Origin: Propionibacteriales bacterium
GTDB taxonomy: Bacteria; Actinomycetota; Actinomycetes; Propionibacteriales; Nocardioidaceae
NCBI GenBank assembly: GCA_009379735.1
Contig: WHTB01000011.1
Span: 1 to 34,827 of the forward strand
DNA: 34,827 nucleotides
Direction of reading: 5' to 3'
Every line of letters starts with the position of its first letter. Position 1 is the first letter of the stretch. The translations under genes were made by a program, and so were the position numbers. The notes beneath the pieces were generated by a model. That model worked only from the letters and a program-made list of their open reading frames with translations. It was not told the origin of the DNA and made no database searches. This document shows, one piece after another, positions 6,911-16,519 of this stretch.

Positions 6911-8962
6911 TCACGGACGCGTGTCGCCCACCGTCACGTCACAGGTGACCGACTCGGTGGCCTGCGGGTCGCTCTCGGACGTGACCGACAGCGTCACCTG
7001 GGTACGGACCCGCGCGCCGGGCTCCTTGGAGACGAACACCTCGTGCGTGTACGTGTCGCCGTTGTCGACGCCCGCCACCTCGCGCGGCATCCAGACCTCC
7101 CAGCCGCCGGTGGCCTCGGCGGACAGCCGCAGCACGTCGCCGTCGACCATCGACTGGACGTCGTCGGGCTGGGTGCCCGACACGTCGGCCGCCACACCGG
7201 TGTTGGTGACCGGGAACTGGCACTTGGCGACCTTGCCCGGCCGCACGCCGGACGGCTCGCCGTCCTCCGCGTCGACGCCGCGCTGATGTGGCCCGGAGCC
7301 GTCGAGCGAACGGACCGCCACCTGGTAGCGCAGCACCCCGTCGTCGTCGCGACGCTGGTCGAGCACGTACATCTGCAGCCGGTTCGGCTCGTCCACGTGC
7401 TCGTACTCGCTGCCGGAGTCCGTGCCGGTCTTGAACAGCGCGTCGGCGAGCTGGCGGTAGTCGCCCAGCGACACCATCGCGTCCGTGCCGTCCGGCCGCT
7501 CGAAGTCGACCAGGTCGATGTCTTGCGGGTTGGCGTCGACGACCCAGATGAACGGCGCCCGGTCCTGGTTCTTCGTCTTCGCCATCAAGACGCCGTCGTC
7601 GGGGGTGAAGGAGTCAGACCCCATCCGGTCGACCACCTCGACTGTGTAGTTCTCGTACCCGCCTCGGTCGCAGCGGTAGTCCTGGGTGATGTCGCACGGC
7701 GGGCTCAGGTCGCCGCCCTCCATCGCGATGTTGACTCCGGATAGGCCGTCGAGACCGAAGGACGCACCCAGTGGCACCTCCCGGGCGGTGACCTCGGCGA
7801 ACACCATGCCGGAGTCGGCCAGGCCGTTTCGGGTCAGCCGCAGCAGCTGCGCCTCGTCGACCATCTCGAGCTCGATCTTGTTGCGCAGCATGTGATGAGC
7901 GCCCATCGAGCCGCCGTCGGTGGCCGGGACGACCCAGCGACGGTGCGGCCCGCCCGGACCGTTGAAGCTGCCTCTCGACAGCATCTCCCAGATACCGGTG
8001 TACGACCGAGACAGCGGGGTGCCGTACGGGTTGTTGTAGTTGTCGCCGATGCCGAGCAGATGGCTCAGCTCGTGGGCGTAGACGCCGGCCCCGGAGCTCT
8101 CCGCCTGGGTCGAGCTCCCGCTGCTGGCGTTGGGCCAGTGGTTGCTGCCCGCCAGCCACGAGGTCCAGGGCACATAGCGGGTGACCACGGAGTTGGGGAG
8201 CGCGTCGTCCGGCGGCCCGAACTCGTCGGAGACGTCCTCGGGCGACGAGAACATCATCTCGCCGAACTCCTGCCAGGTGCCGGACTCGTCGTGTCCCGCG
8301 GTCAGGTAGAAGACCAAGTCGTACGCGTCGGCCTCCGCGTCGCCGACGTCGGCCCGCCAGGCGCCCCCCAGATCGGCCCGGATCGACTTGTCGCAGGAGT
8401 CGCCGGCGGGGCATCCGGCGCCGTTCTGCCCGGTGCCGACCAGGCCGTACTCGTGCAGCTTGCCCGGCATCGCGTACGCGCCGTACGCCGTCAGGTCGAC
8501 GCCGTAGCGGCCGGCCGAGTCCTCCATCCAGTACTCGTGGAGGGTGTGGCCGTTGTTCAGCTCGCCGGGCGTGTTGAGGAAGCCCTCGTAGAACTGGGCG
8601 ACCTCGGCCCGCGGCAGGTCGTGGACCGACGGCTGCGGGTTGCCGAACGGGTGCGAGGCGACGGGCTGCGTCACCAGGAACGGCTGGTCGGTGAAGTCGC
8701 CGAGGACCAGCGCGATGTTGAAGTCGCGCGCCGAGCCGCGTCGGGTCGGGTCGGACCAGTCCACACCGGGCACCGGTGTGTGGTCGGCCCAGGTCATGTC
8801 GTCGGGGTTCTCCCAGTCCTGCGGGTCGATCGGCTGCGCGTAGTCGGCGTCGGCCCGGCCCGGCTGCGCGCCGGCCGGGGTGGTCGCGAAGGCCGTGAGG
8901 CCGACGCAGGCGGTGGTCACGACGGCCAACAGGGCGAGCCGGTGACGGTGGTCGAGGAGCAT
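6911..8962 (-). CDS. Secreted M6-type (immune inhibitor A-like) metalloprotease
   Basis: 683-residue exported zinc protease. Residues 1-32 form a Sec signal peptide (hydrophobic LALLAVVTTACVGLTAFA, cleavage probably after AGA32). The mature protein begins with an Asp/Pro-rich stretch. The zinc motif is HELSH at 297-301 within AHELSHLLGIGDNYNNPYG, consistent with the M6 pattern HExxH with a downstream Asp. Paired Cys at 184 and 190 (GCPAGDSCDK) fit an extracytoplasmic disulfide. The last ~115 residues, containing CQFPVTNTGVAADV and ending VTCDVTVGD, look like an Ig/NEW3-type beta domain. GAGAGG precedes the ATG at 8962 by about seven bases. Likely role is extracellular protein degradation. It is divergent from the helicase gene and ends at a hairpin shared with the MFS gene. 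Confidence 0.9.
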   Translation of the reverse strand: MLLDHRHRLALLAVVTTACVGLTAFATTPAGAQPGRADADYAQPIDPQDWENPDDMTWADHTPVPGVDWSDPTRRGSARDFNIALVLGDFTDQPFLVTQPVASHPFGNPQPSVHDLPRAEVAQFYEGFLNTPGELNNGHTLHEYWMEDSAGRYGVDLTAYGAYAMPGKLHEYGLVGTGQNGAGCPAGDSCDKSIRADLGGAWRADVGDAEADAYDLVFYLTAGHDESGTWQEFGEMMFSSPEDVSDEFGPPDDALPNSVVTRYVPWTSWLAGSNHWPNASSGSSTQAESSGAGVYAHELSHLLGIGDNYNNPYGTPLSRSYTGIWEMLSRGSFNGPGGPHRRWVVPATDGGSMGAHHMLRNKIELEMVDEAQLLRLTRNGLADSGMVFAEVTAREVPLGASFGLDGLSGVNIAMEGGDLSPPCDITQDYRCDRGGYENYTVEVVDRMGSDSFTPDDGVLMAKTKNQDRAPFIWVVDANPQDIDLVDFERPDGTDAMVSLGDYRQLADALFKTGTDSGSEYEHVDEPNRLQMYVLDQRRDDDGVLRYQVAVRSLDGSGPHQRGVDAEDGEPSGVRPGKVAKCQFPVTNTGVAADVSGTQPDDVQSMVDGDVLRLSAEATGGWEVWMPREVAGVDNGDTYTHEVFVSKEPGARVRTQVTLSVTSESDPQATESVTCDVTVGDTRP

Positions 8963-8982
8963 GGCGGATCCTCTCGTGAGTG

Positions 8983-8995
8983 CGTTGACTCAACG
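8983..8995. promoter_or_regulatory. 13-base palindrome CGTTGACTCAACG upstream of the protease
   Basis: Arms CGTTGA and TCAACG are exact around a single central base. The palindrome sits 20 bases before the protease ATG, upstream of its ribosome site, where a repressor would block the promoter or early transcription. Identity of the binding protein is unknown. Confidence 0.4.
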
Positions 8996-9059
8996 TATTG
9001 TTCGGCTCACTGCCAGTGCAATGGCCGCGTCGATGTCGGATCTGCGCCCGGTCGCTGGT

Positions 9060-9065
9060 TAGGCT
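9060..9065 (+). promoter_or_regulatory. Putative -10 element (TAGGCT) for the helicase gene
   Basis: TAGGCT lies in the 152-base divergent gap between protease and helicase genes and would give a leader of roughly 40-45 bases before the GTG at 9115. GAAAGG at 9091-9096 is too far from that start to be its ribosome site. Confidence 0.3.
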
Positions 9066-9114
9066 TGCCCGGCCCGATCGTCGCGCCCTCGAAAGGCCCT
9101 GGTGACAACGCCCT

Positions 9115-10923
9115 GTGTCCGACTCCGCCTCGGCTGCTGTGTCCCACCCCGTCTCCCATGCAGGACAGCTCCCCCCGGCGTACCCGGGCCGCGCGGCCTG
9201 GGGCACCGCGACGAGGCTGCGGGCCTGGCAGCAGCACGCTCTCGACGACTACCTGAGCCGGTCGCCGCGCGACTATCTCGCGGTCGCGACGCCCGGTGCC
9301 GGCAAGACGACGTTCGCCCTGCGGGTCGCGGCGGAGCTGCTCGAGCGCCGGGTGATCGACCGGGTCACGGTGGTCGCGCCGACCGAGCACCTGAAGCACC
9401 AGTGGGCGGACGCGGCGAGCCGGGCGGGGATGCCGATCGACCCGACGTACACCGGCAAGCGGGGGCGGACCAGCACGGACTACGTGGGCGTCGCGCTGAC
9501 GTACGCCGGGGTGGCGACCAACCCGCTGGCGTACCGGGTGCGCACCGAGCGGTCCAAGACGCTGGTGATCCTCGACGAGGTGCATCATGCGGGCGACGCG
9601 CTGGCGTGGGGTGAGGGGGTTCGCGAGGCGTTCGAGCCGGCGAGCCGGCGGCTGGCGCTGACCGGAACGCCGTTTCGGTCCGACGCGAACCCGATCCCGT
9701 TCGTGACGTACGCACCGGGCGACGACGGGGTGCGACGGAGCGCGGCCGACTTCACCTACGGCTATGCGGAGGCCCTCGCCGACCAGGTGGTGCGTCCGGT
9801 GCTGTTCATGGCGTACTCGGGTGAGCTGCGGTGGCGGACTCGGGCCGGCGACGAGATCGCGGCGCGGCTCGGCGAGCCGTCGACCAGGGACCTCACCGCT
9901 CAGGCGTTGCGGACCGCGCTCGCACCCGACGGTGCCTGGATCCCGGCCGTGCTGGAGGCGGCCGACAAGCGACTCTCCGAGGTGCGCCGGCACGTGCCGG
10001 ACGCCGGTGGGCTGGTGATCGCCACCGACCAGGACTCGGCCCGCGCGTACGCCAAGCTGCTCGGTGCGGTCAGCGGCGAACGGCCGACCGTCGTGCTGTC
10101 CGACGAGAAGGCCGCGTCGAAGCGGATCGCGGCCTTCGCGGAGTCGGACGCCCGCTGGATGGTGGCCGTCCGGATGGTCAGCGAGGGTGTCGACGTGCCG
10201 CGGTTGGCGGTCGGCGTCTACGCGACGACGACGGCGACGCCGCTGTACTTCGCGCAAGCTGTCGGTCGCTTCGTACGAGCTCGTCGCCGCGGCGAGATGG
10301 CGTCGATTTTCCTGCCCAGTGTGGGAAATCTGCTCGGCTTCGCGGCCGAGCTGGAGGGCGAGCGCGACCATGTCCTGGGTCGCCTGGTGCGCGATGACGA
10401 CGACATCTTCGCGGCCGAGGAGGACCTGCTGGCGCAGGCGAACGCCGAGCAGGACACGCCGGACGGCGACGAGCAGATGTCATTCGAGGCGCTCGGCAGC
10501 GAGGCGACGTTCGACCGGGTGTTGTACGACGGCGGTGAGTTCGGCTTCGAGGGCGGTGCGGTCGTCGGCAGCGAGGAGGAGATGGACTTCCTCGGCATCC
10601 CGGGGCTGCTCGAGCCCGACCAGGTGCGCGACCTGCTGCGCACCCGGCAGGCCGAGCGGCTCGCCGAGCAGCGCCGGCGCGGACGGTCGGGGCGCAAGGC
10701 CGCCGAGCCCGAGGTCAGCGCGCACGAGCGGCTGGCGACCCTGCGCCGCGAGCTCAACGGCCTGGTGGCGGCGTGGCACCACCGGACCGGACATCCACAC
10801 GGGGCGACGCACGCGGCGTTGCGGCGCGAGTGCGGCGGCCCGGCGGCGGCGCAGGCGAGTGCCGAGCAGCTCGGCCAGCGGATCCGGACCATCCGGGCGT
10901 GGGCGGCGCGGCCGTCCCGCTGA
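9115..10923 (+). CDS. SF2 DEAD/DEAH-type helicase
   Basis: 602-residue superfamily 2 ATP-dependent helicase or translocase. Motif I is ATPGAGKTT (Lys64), Ia VVAPTEHLKHQW (87-97), II DEVHH (154-158), III TGTP (183-186), V-like VSEGVDVP (355-362) and VI QAVGRFVRARR (381-391), spanning two RecA folds. The family is close to the restriction-type (ResIII/UvrB-like) helicases found singly in actinobacterial genomes. The C-terminal ~200 residues are acidic then basic with RRRGRSGRKAAEPE and lack an obvious extra catalytic domain. The GTG at 9115 is the chosen start, although no good ribosome site precedes it; the first ~30 residues are low complexity and a later start is possible. Physiological role (DNA repair or nucleic-acid remodelling) is inferred only from the family. 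Confidence 0.9.
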   Translation: MSDSASAAVSHPVSHAGQLPPAYPGRAAWGTATRLRAWQQHALDDYLSRSPRDYLAVATPGAGKTTFALRVAAELLERRVIDRVTVVAPTEHLKHQWADAASRAGMPIDPTYTGKRGRTSTDYVGVALTYAGVATNPLAYRVRTERSKTLVILDEVHHAGDALAWGEGVREAFEPASRRLALTGTPFRSDANPIPFVTYAPGDDGVRRSAADFTYGYAEALADQVVRPVLFMAYSGELRWRTRAGDEIAARLGEPSTRDLTAQALRTALAPDGAWIPAVLEAADKRLSEVRRHVPDAGGLVIATDQDSARAYAKLLGAVSGERPTVVLSDEKAASKRIAAFAESDARWMVAVRMVSEGVDVPRLAVGVYATTTATPLYFAQAVGRFVRARRRGEMASIFLPSVGNLLGFAAELEGERDHVLGRLVRDDDDIFAAEEDLLAQANAEQDTPDGDEQMSFEALGSEATFDRVLYDGGEFGFEGGAVVGSEEEMDFLGIPGLLEPDQVRDLLRTRQAERLAEQRRRGRSGRKAAEPEVSAHERLATLRRELNGLVAAWHHRTGHPHGATHAALRRECGGPAAAQASAEQLGQRIRTIRAWAARPSR

Positions 10924-10946
10924 GTTGCACTCACCGACGGCGGGTG

Positions 10947-11126
10947 CTACTCCGAGGGCATGATCAGCCACAGCGCCAGGTAGAGCACGAACTGCGGACC
11001 AGGCAGCACACAGCTGACCACGAACAACAGCCGCACGACGTTCGGCGACAGGTCGAAGCGCTGCGCGAGACCTGCACACACGCCGGCGATCACCCGGCGT
11101 TGTGGACGGACCAGACCTGTGGACAT
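10947..11126 (-). CDS. PspC-domain small membrane protein
   Basis: 59-residue protein that is essentially one PspC domain: RPQRRVIAGVCAGLAQRFDLSPNVVRLLFVVSCVLPGPQFVLYLALWLIMPSE. It contains an amphipathic N-terminal segment and one strongly hydrophobic stretch that could form one or two membrane passes. PspC proteins take part in phage-shock-type envelope stress sensing; stand-alone copies like this are common in actinobacteria and their role is unclear. The start at 11126 is supported by GAGAGGGGA seven bases upstream; a longer in-frame reading to 11288 overlaps the divergent IclR gene and has no such site. It converges on the helicase gene with a 23-base gap. Confidence 0.9.
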   Translation of the reverse strand: MSTGLVRPQRRVIAGVCAGLAQRFDLSPNVVRLLFVVSCVLPGPQFVLYLALWLIMPSE

Positions 11127-11206
11127 CGACGTTCCCCTCTCGTGATCTCTCCACAGTGCCTCGTGACGCGGGGCCAGCCAATCCCCGGAGGGGAGCCGGA
11201 CCTCGC

Positions 11207-11212
11207 TAGGCT
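11207..11212 (+). promoter_or_regulatory. Putative -10 element (TAGGCT), leaderless start of the IclR gene
   Basis: TAGGCT is followed by six bases and then the ATG at 11219, the classic leaderless spacing. No ribosome site is present. Confidence 0.5.
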
Positions 11213-11218
11213 GACCGG

Positions 11219-11872
11219 ATGCCGGCCGAGACGTCACAAACGCTCGATCGCGGTCTGCGTGTGCTCGAGCTGCTGGCCGAGACGTCACGCGGTCTGTCGA
11301 TCACCGAGCTGGCTGCTGCCGTCGGCGTCAACCGCACCGTGATCTACCGGCTGGTGACCACCCTGGAGCTGCACAACCTCGCCCGGCGTGACTCCGGCGG
11401 CCGGGTCCAGGTCGGCATGGCGGCGATGTCGCTGGCCCGTGGCGTTCAGCCGATGCTGCGCGACCTCGCCATCCCGACGTTGCGCACCCTGGCCGAGGAC
11501 CTCGGCGCCACGGCGCACCTCACCGTGGCGGAGTCCGGCGAGGCGTTGGCGATCGCCGTGGTCGAGCCGTCTTGGACCGACTACCACGTCGGTTACCGGG
11601 TCGGCGCGCGCCACCCGCTCGATCGCGGCGCCGCCGGGAAGGCCATCCTGCTCGGCCGGGCCATCGTCGCCGGTGAGCGGGTCGGACGCCCGGATTTCGT
11701 TGCCACCCACGGAGAGCTCCAACCCGGTGCGTTCGGCGTCGCGGCTCCGGTGATTGGCAGCACCGGCATCGAGGCGTCGGTCGGGGTGGTCGCACTGAAC
11801 GCCCTCGACGCGACCCAGGTCGGTCCCCGGGTGTCCGCCGCCGCGCGTGACATCGGCCAGCGGCTGGGCTGA
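11219..11872 (+). CDS. IclR-family transcriptional regulator
   Basis: 217-residue regulator. Residues 5-60 form an IclR winged HTH (SQTLDRGLRVLELLAETSRGLSITELAAAVGVNRTVIYRLVTTLELHNLARRD). The effector domain follows (ATAHLTVAESGEALAIAVVEP ... HPLDRGAAGKAILLG, then APVIGSTGIEASVGVVAL). At 217 residues it is shorter than the usual ~250, the shortening lying between the GKAILL segment and the final strands. IclR proteins usually control catabolic genes; here the convergent neighbour is the sugar ABC ATPase, but convergence across a terminator argues against direct linkage. The start has a leaderless-type -10 six bases in front. Ligand unknown. Confidence 0.93.
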   Translation: MPAETSQTLDRGLRVLELLAETSRGLSITELAAAVGVNRTVIYRLVTTLELHNLARRDSGGRVQVGMAAMSLARGVQPMLRDLAIPTLRTLAEDLGATAHLTVAESGEALAIAVVEPSWTDYHVGYRVGARHPLDRGAAGKAILLGRAIVAGERVGRPDFVATHGELQPGAFGVAAPVIGSTGIEASVGVVALNALDATQVGPRVSAAARDIGQRLG

Positions 11873-11887
11873 CAGATCCCTCGTACG

Positions 11888-11919
11888 ACGAAGGCCCGGG
11901 CGGCGGCCCGGGCCCTCGT
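11888..11919. terminator. GC-rich hairpin between convergent IclR and ABC ATPase genes
   Basis: Arms 11888-11901 and 11906-11919 pair at 13 of 14 positions around the loop GGCG; the inner nine pairs (GGCCCGGGC) are perfect. The location between two convergent stops, 15 bases from each, makes a bidirectional terminator the natural reading. Confidence 0.75.
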
Positions 11920-11934
11920 GGTCATTGTCGTCTC

Positions 11935-13023
<1,089 letters not shown>

Positions 13024-13040
13024 GACATTTGTTCCCTTCA

Positions 13041-13058
13041 CCGGCAGGTACGTGCCGG
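13041..13058. promoter_or_regulatory. Short inverted repeat in the ABC ATPase leader
   Basis: CCGGCA and TGCCGG pair around six bases immediately upstream of the ribosome site. It could be a leader hairpin or an operator; there is no further support. Confidence 0.25.
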
Positions 13059-13085
13059 ACGATCCGTAGTAAAGGTCTCGGTCAT

Positions 13086-13101
13086 TGTGACCGCGGTCAC
13101 C
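13086..13101. promoter_or_regulatory. CRP/GlxR-like site TGTGA-CCGCGG-TCACC
   Basis: A perfect 14-base palindrome (GTGACCGCGGTCAC, 13087-13100) that also fits the cAMP-receptor consensus TGTGA-N6-TCACA with one mismatch. It lies 63 bases upstream of the ABC ATPase start. A related but weaker element occurs at 16504-16519 in the polyol promoter region. CRP-family control of sugar importers is well known in actinobacteria; binding here is inferred. Confidence 0.5.
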
Positions 13102-13186
13102 GCCGAAGGCAAGGCGCGCCGACGGCCGTTGCCACTCGTCGGCCGGGTCCCGCCCGCCCGAGGACGAGGCGTAACCGCGTGTTCCA

Positions 13187-13222
13187 CGTACGCCCCACGC
13201 CTTGCAAGACGCGGGGCGTACG
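13187..13222 (-). terminator. Hairpin downstream of the phosphatase gene
   Basis: Arms 13187-13199 and 13210-13222 pair at 12 of 13 positions with a 10-base loop. It lies 30 bases past the leftward phosphatase stop and upstream of the ATPase promoter, so it probably ends the SorC-xylulokinase-phosphatase transcript. No T-tract follows. Confidence 0.6.
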
Positions 13223-13251
13223 AACTCGCGTCGGGGCGAGCCGGGGGACTG

Positions 13252-14052
13252 TCACACCGCGCGGAGCCGGGACCGCAAGGCGTCGGTCAGCGCCGGCGTC
13301 CAGCCGTGCTGCTGCAGCCACCGCTCGACGCCGCCGGCCTCGTCGACAAGTGCGAACACCGCCTCGATCGCGGCGGCCCGAGGCAGATGCGTGTCGCGCG
13401 CCCTCCCGCGCAGGTCGTCGGCATAGGTACGGCTCGACAGCAGCCGGGCGAGGATCGCGTCGATCCGGTCACCGGTCAGCAGGAAGTCGGTCAGCGTCGC
13501 GTCCCGCTCGACGCCGGCGAGGTCGAGCGCGAGGGCGGAGATCACTCCGGTCCGGTCCTTGCCCGCCGCGCAGTGCACGAGGACGGCGCCGTCGGCCTGG
13601 GCGACGGCCGACAGCGCGGACACGACGGAGTCGGGTCGGTCCTGCAGGTAGGCCAGGTAGACCGTCTGCGCGTCACGACGCTTCACCGGCACCTCGACGT
13701 CAGGGCCCTGCCACGGCATCACCACGCTGCCGTCGACCTCCTTCACCTCATCGCCGGCCCGAGGCAGCAGCGACAGATGGTGCACGGTCACGCTCGCCTC
13801 GCCGTCTAGCGGCGCCGCTCCCTCGTTCGACCGTTCGGCCCCCGTACGGAGGTCGACGACGTCGGTCAGGCCGAGCGTGTCGCGCAGCAGCCGGACGTCG
13901 CGGCCGGTCAGGTCCTGGAGGTTGTCCGAGCGCAGCAGGCGCCGGAACCGGGTGGCACCGCCGCCCCGCAGCGGGAGCCCGCCGAGGTCGCGCACGTTGA
14001 CCGCGCCGTCGAGCGAGATCCAGCGATCCGCGTGGTCGGTGGAGGCAGTCAT
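13252..14052 (-). CDS. Tyrosine-phosphatase-like protein (Y_phosphatase3 type)
   Basis: 266-residue cytoplasmic phosphatase of the bacterial dual-specificity/tyrosine type. The N-terminal family signature NVRDLGG is at 19-25, followed by RFRRLLRSDNL and VVDLRTGAER. The catalytic P-loop is HCAAGKDRTG with Cys161 and Arg167. No signal peptide or membrane segment is visible. Family members act on phosphotyrosine, phosphoinositides or other small phosphoesters. It begins 11 bases after the xylulokinase stop with AGGA about ten bases upstream of the ATG, so it is the third gene of the SorC-xylB operon. That position suggests a sugar-phosphate or regulatory target, but this is not shown by the sequence. 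A longer open frame upstream is only a shadow of xylulokinase. Confidence 0.9.
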   Translation of the reverse strand: MTASTDHADRWISLDGAVNVRDLGGLPLRGGGATRFRRLLRSDNLQDLTGRDVRLLRDTLGLTDVVDLRTGAERSNEGAAPLDGEASVTVHHLSLLPRAGDEVKEVDGSVVMPWQGPDVEVPVKRRDAQTVYLAYLQDRPDSVVSALSAVAQADGAVLVHCAAGKDRTGVISALALDLAGVERDATLTDFLLTGDRIDAILARLLSSRTYADDLRGRARDTHLPRAAAIEAVFALVDEAGGVERWLQQHGWTPALTDALRSRLRAV

Positions 14053-14063
14053 CACCCGCGATC

Positions 14064-15476
14064 CTACGAGGTGAGCAGGGGCGAGGCCTGCTGGAGGACC
14101 TCCCGGTAGCGAGCCCGCAGGGCGGCGGCGGCCGTCGTCCGCGACTCGTCGGGCTCGATCGTGTGCGTCGACGACGCCCACCGTGGCGGCTGCCCGGAGC
14201 CGGCCAGGGTCCAGGCGGCCTGGCGGGCGGCGCCCCGAGCGACGTACTCGCCGGGCTCGGGCACCGCGACGGGGAGACCGAACACGGTCGAGGCGACCTG
14301 CTGAACGGCGCGCGAGCGGGCAGCGCCGCCGATCAGCACGATCCGCCGCGGCCGGGTGCCGTGCTCGCGCAACGCGTCCACCGCGTCGGCCAGGCCGCAC
14401 AGCATGCCCTCGACGGTCGCCCGGGCCAGGTGTGCGGGGGTGGCGTTGGCCCGGGTCAGGCCGTAGACGAGGCCCTTGGCACGGGGCAACGGGGGTGTGC
14501 GCTCGCCGTCGAGGAACGGCAGCAGGACGAGGCCGTCGGCATCGTCGACCGACAGCGCCAGGTTGTCGAGGTCGTCCAGCGTCGCGCCCGCCAGCGTGGC
14601 TCCGGCGCCGAGCACCCGGGCGGCGTTGAGGGTGCACACCAGCGGCAGGAAGCGTCCGGTCGCGTCGGCGAACCCGGCCACGATGCCACTCGAATCCGTC
14701 GGCGGCCGGTCGGCGACCGCGAACACCGTGCCACTGGTCCCGAGGGACACCGCGACGTCGCCCGGCTGCAGGTCGAGGCCGAGGGCCGCGGCCATGTTGT
14801 CGCCGGTGCCGGGTGCCAACACGGCTCCCGTCGAGGTCTCGCCGACCACCTCACGGGGCCCGGCGACCCGGGGCACCGCCAGCTCGCGGCCGAAGGCGAG
14901 CCGCAGCAGGTCGGTGCGGTAGGTCTCGTCGAACGGCGACCAGTACCCGGTGCCCGACGCGTCGCCCCGGTCAGTCGTGGGTGCGGCGCTCGTATCCGCG
15001 CGCAACCGGTGGGTCAGCCAGTCGTGCGGGAGTACGACGCCTTCGGCACGCGCCGCCGCCTCCGGCTCGTGCTGTGCGACCCACCGCAGCTTGGTCACGG
15101 TGAAACTCGCCACCGGCACCAGCCCGGTGGCCTCGGCCCAGGCCTCGGGACCGCCGAGCTCGTCGAGCAGGTCACTGGCCTGCGGGGCCGACCGGTTGTC
15201 GTTCCACAGCAGCGCGTCGCGGACCGGTGTGCCGGCCCCGTCGGTCAGGACCATGCCGTGCTGCTGCCCACCGACGGCGATCGCGGCGACGTCGTCGAGC
15301 AGGCCGTCGGACGCCTGCTGCCAGGCCTGCCACCACACCTCGGGGTCGACCTCGGTCAGGTCCGGGTGGGCGGCCCGGCCTTCGCGGAGCACAGCACCGG
15401 TCTCGGCGTCGCAGACGACGACCTTCGTCGACTGGGTCGAGCAGTCGACGCCTGCCACCTGCCTGCTCGGCGTCAT
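14064..15476 (-). CDS. xylB: Xylulokinase (FGGY family)
   Basis: 470-residue FGGY carbohydrate kinase that phosphorylates D-xylulose to xylulose 5-phosphate, feeding the pentose phosphate pathway. The first phosphate motif is [19 protein letters not shown] (9-27). GGQQHGM (69-75) is the xylulokinase-type substrate segment, WNDNRS follows at 91-96, GTGDN carries the catalytic base Asp226, and the second nucleotide region includes SLGTSGT (244-250), LIGGAARS and the C-terminal GAARQAA. Length is close to that of known xylulokinases. A relative acting on another ketose cannot be excluded. Its ATG overlaps the stop of the SorC gene (ATGA), and with the divergent polyol dehydrogenase it makes a polyol-to-xylulose-5-phosphate route. 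Confidence 0.93.
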   Translation of the reverse strand: MTPSRQVAGVDCSTQSTKVVVCDAETGAVLREGRAAHPDLTEVDPEVWWQAWQQASDGLLDDVAAIAVGGQQHGMVLTDGAGTPVRDALLWNDNRSAPQASDLLDELGGPEAWAEATGLVPVASFTVTKLRWVAQHEPEAAARAEGVVLPHDWLTHRLRADTSAAPTTDRGDASGTGYWSPFDETYRTDLLRLAFGRELAVPRVAGPREVVGETSTGAVLAPGTGDNMAAALGLDLQPGDVAVSLGTSGTVFAVADRPPTDSSGIVAGFADATGRFLPLVCTLNAARVLGAGATLAGATLDDLDNLALSVDDADGLVLLPFLDGERTPPLPRAKGLVYGLTRANATPAHLARATVEGMLCGLADAVDALREHGTRPRRIVLIGGAARSRAVQQVASTVFGLPVAVPEPGEYVARGAARQAAWTLAGSGQPPRWASSTHTIEPDESRTTAAAALRARYREVLQQASPLLTS

Positions 15477-16453
15477 GCCGTCACTCTTTCATTGGTGGAC
15501 CCGACCAGCGCCCGACCGAGGTCGGCGTCGCACACCAGCGAGTCGACCAGCCCACCACTCAGGGTCGCGCGTACGGCAGCCGCCCGATCCGCGTGGAACG
15601 CCAGCCCGACCACCTCCGGGATCGCCCGGAGCTGGTCGAGCGTGATGCCGAGAACCCGGTCGTCGAGGCTCGACGCGACCGCGTTGCCCGCCATGTCGAA
15701 GGCACGCGCCCCGATCTCGCCGACCACCCCGGCGCCTTGCAGGTCGCGACGCTCGGCCGCGCCGACGGTCTGCCAGACGGTGGACAGGTCAGGCCCCCAG
15801 GCACCGATGGCGACCATCGCGATGGTGACGCCGGCGAACTGCCGGACCGCCTGGGCGATGGCGGGATCGCCGGCGAGTGCGGCCGCGGTGGCGGCGTCGG
15901 GCAGGATCATCGGCGCGTACAGCGGGAACGCCTGACCACCGCCGACCGACGCAGCGCGACGAACGCTCTCCACGCTGCCCGCGTCGGTGTCCGGCCCGGC
16001 CAGGGTGCCGGTCAGCTGCACGACCCGGCACGGCGCCAGGCTGCGGAGGCTGGCGGTGGTGGCAGCGACGCTGCGGCTGCAGCTGAGGCCGAGTACGTCG
16101 GCCGGGGTCGCGAGCTCGGACAGCAGGTCGGCGGCAACCCGGCCGAGGTCGGCACGGACCGAGGCCTTCGGGTCGTCGGGGCGCTCCAGCACCACCGCCC
16201 GGCGCAGGCCGTACGCCTGCTGCACCGCGCTCGACAGCTCCGGGTCGATCCGGGTGGGCAGCCTGATGCTGACCTCGACCAGCCCGAGGTCGCGGGCGTC
16301 GTCGAGGATGCGGGCGACCTTGAAGCGGCTCAGCCCCAGCTCGTCGGCGATCTCGGTCTTGGACCGGCCGTCCAGGTAGAACCGGCGCGCGATCGTGGCG
16401 GCCTGGACCAGCCAGGCCGGACCGTGCGACTCCGCCTCTCGCGGTCGCGCCAT
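15473..16453 (-). CDS. SorC/DeoR-type sugar-binding transcriptional regulator
   Basis: 326-residue regulator of the SorC family. The HTH lies at about 15-55 ([44 protein letters not shown]). Residues 65-320 are the sugar-phosphate-binding domain, related to sugar isomerases ([35 protein letters not shown] and [13 protein letters not shown]). Such proteins respond to a phosphorylated sugar made by the pathway they control; xylulose 5-phosphate is the obvious candidate here. The ATG at 16453 has AGGAAAGG about nine bases upstream. It is the first gene of the leftward operon with xylulokinase (ATGA overlap) and phosphatase, and is divergent from the polyol transport operon with matching half-sites between them. 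Confidence 0.94.
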   Translation of the reverse strand: MARPREAESHGPAWLVQAATIARRFYLDGRSKTEIADELGLSRFKVARILDDARDLGLVEVSIRLPTRIDPELSSAVQQAYGLRRAVVLERPDDPKASVRADLGRVAADLLSELATPADVLGLSCSRSVAATTASLRSLAPCRVVQLTGTLAGPDTDAGSVESVRRAASVGGGQAFPLYAPMILPDAATAAALAGDPAIAQAVRQFAGVTIAMVAIGAWGPDLSTVWQTVGAAERRDLQGAGVVGEIGARAFDMAGNAVASSLDDRVLGITLDQLRAIPEVVGLAFHADRAAAVRATLSGGLVDSLVCDADLGRALVGSTNERVTA

Positions 16454-16503
16454 TCCGTCCGCCTTTCCTGACGAGGGTCTTGACAGGGACCACTCTGCCG
16501 CGT

Positions 16504-16519
16504 TGTGATATTGCTCATC
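16504..16519. promoter_or_regulatory. CRP/GlxR-like element TGTGA-TATTGC-TCATC
   Basis: It matches TGTGA-N6-TCACA at eight of ten defined positions and overlaps the first TTGCTCAT half-site. The same type of element occurs before the ABC ATPase gene. Alone it is weak evidence; the pair is more suggestive. Confidence 0.35.

Noticed and set aside
13141-13200. Small open frames between the ABC ATPase and phosphatase genes
   Set aside because: The 210-base gap holds a CRP-like site, short repeats and a terminator hairpin; the frames crossing it have no start with a ribosome site and read Arg/Pro-rich noise.
14053-14637. Long N-terminal extension of the phosphatase frame
   Set aside because: It overlaps xylulokinase in another frame; the composition is Arg/Ala-rich shadow sequence and the NVRDLGG signature begins just after the chosen ATG.
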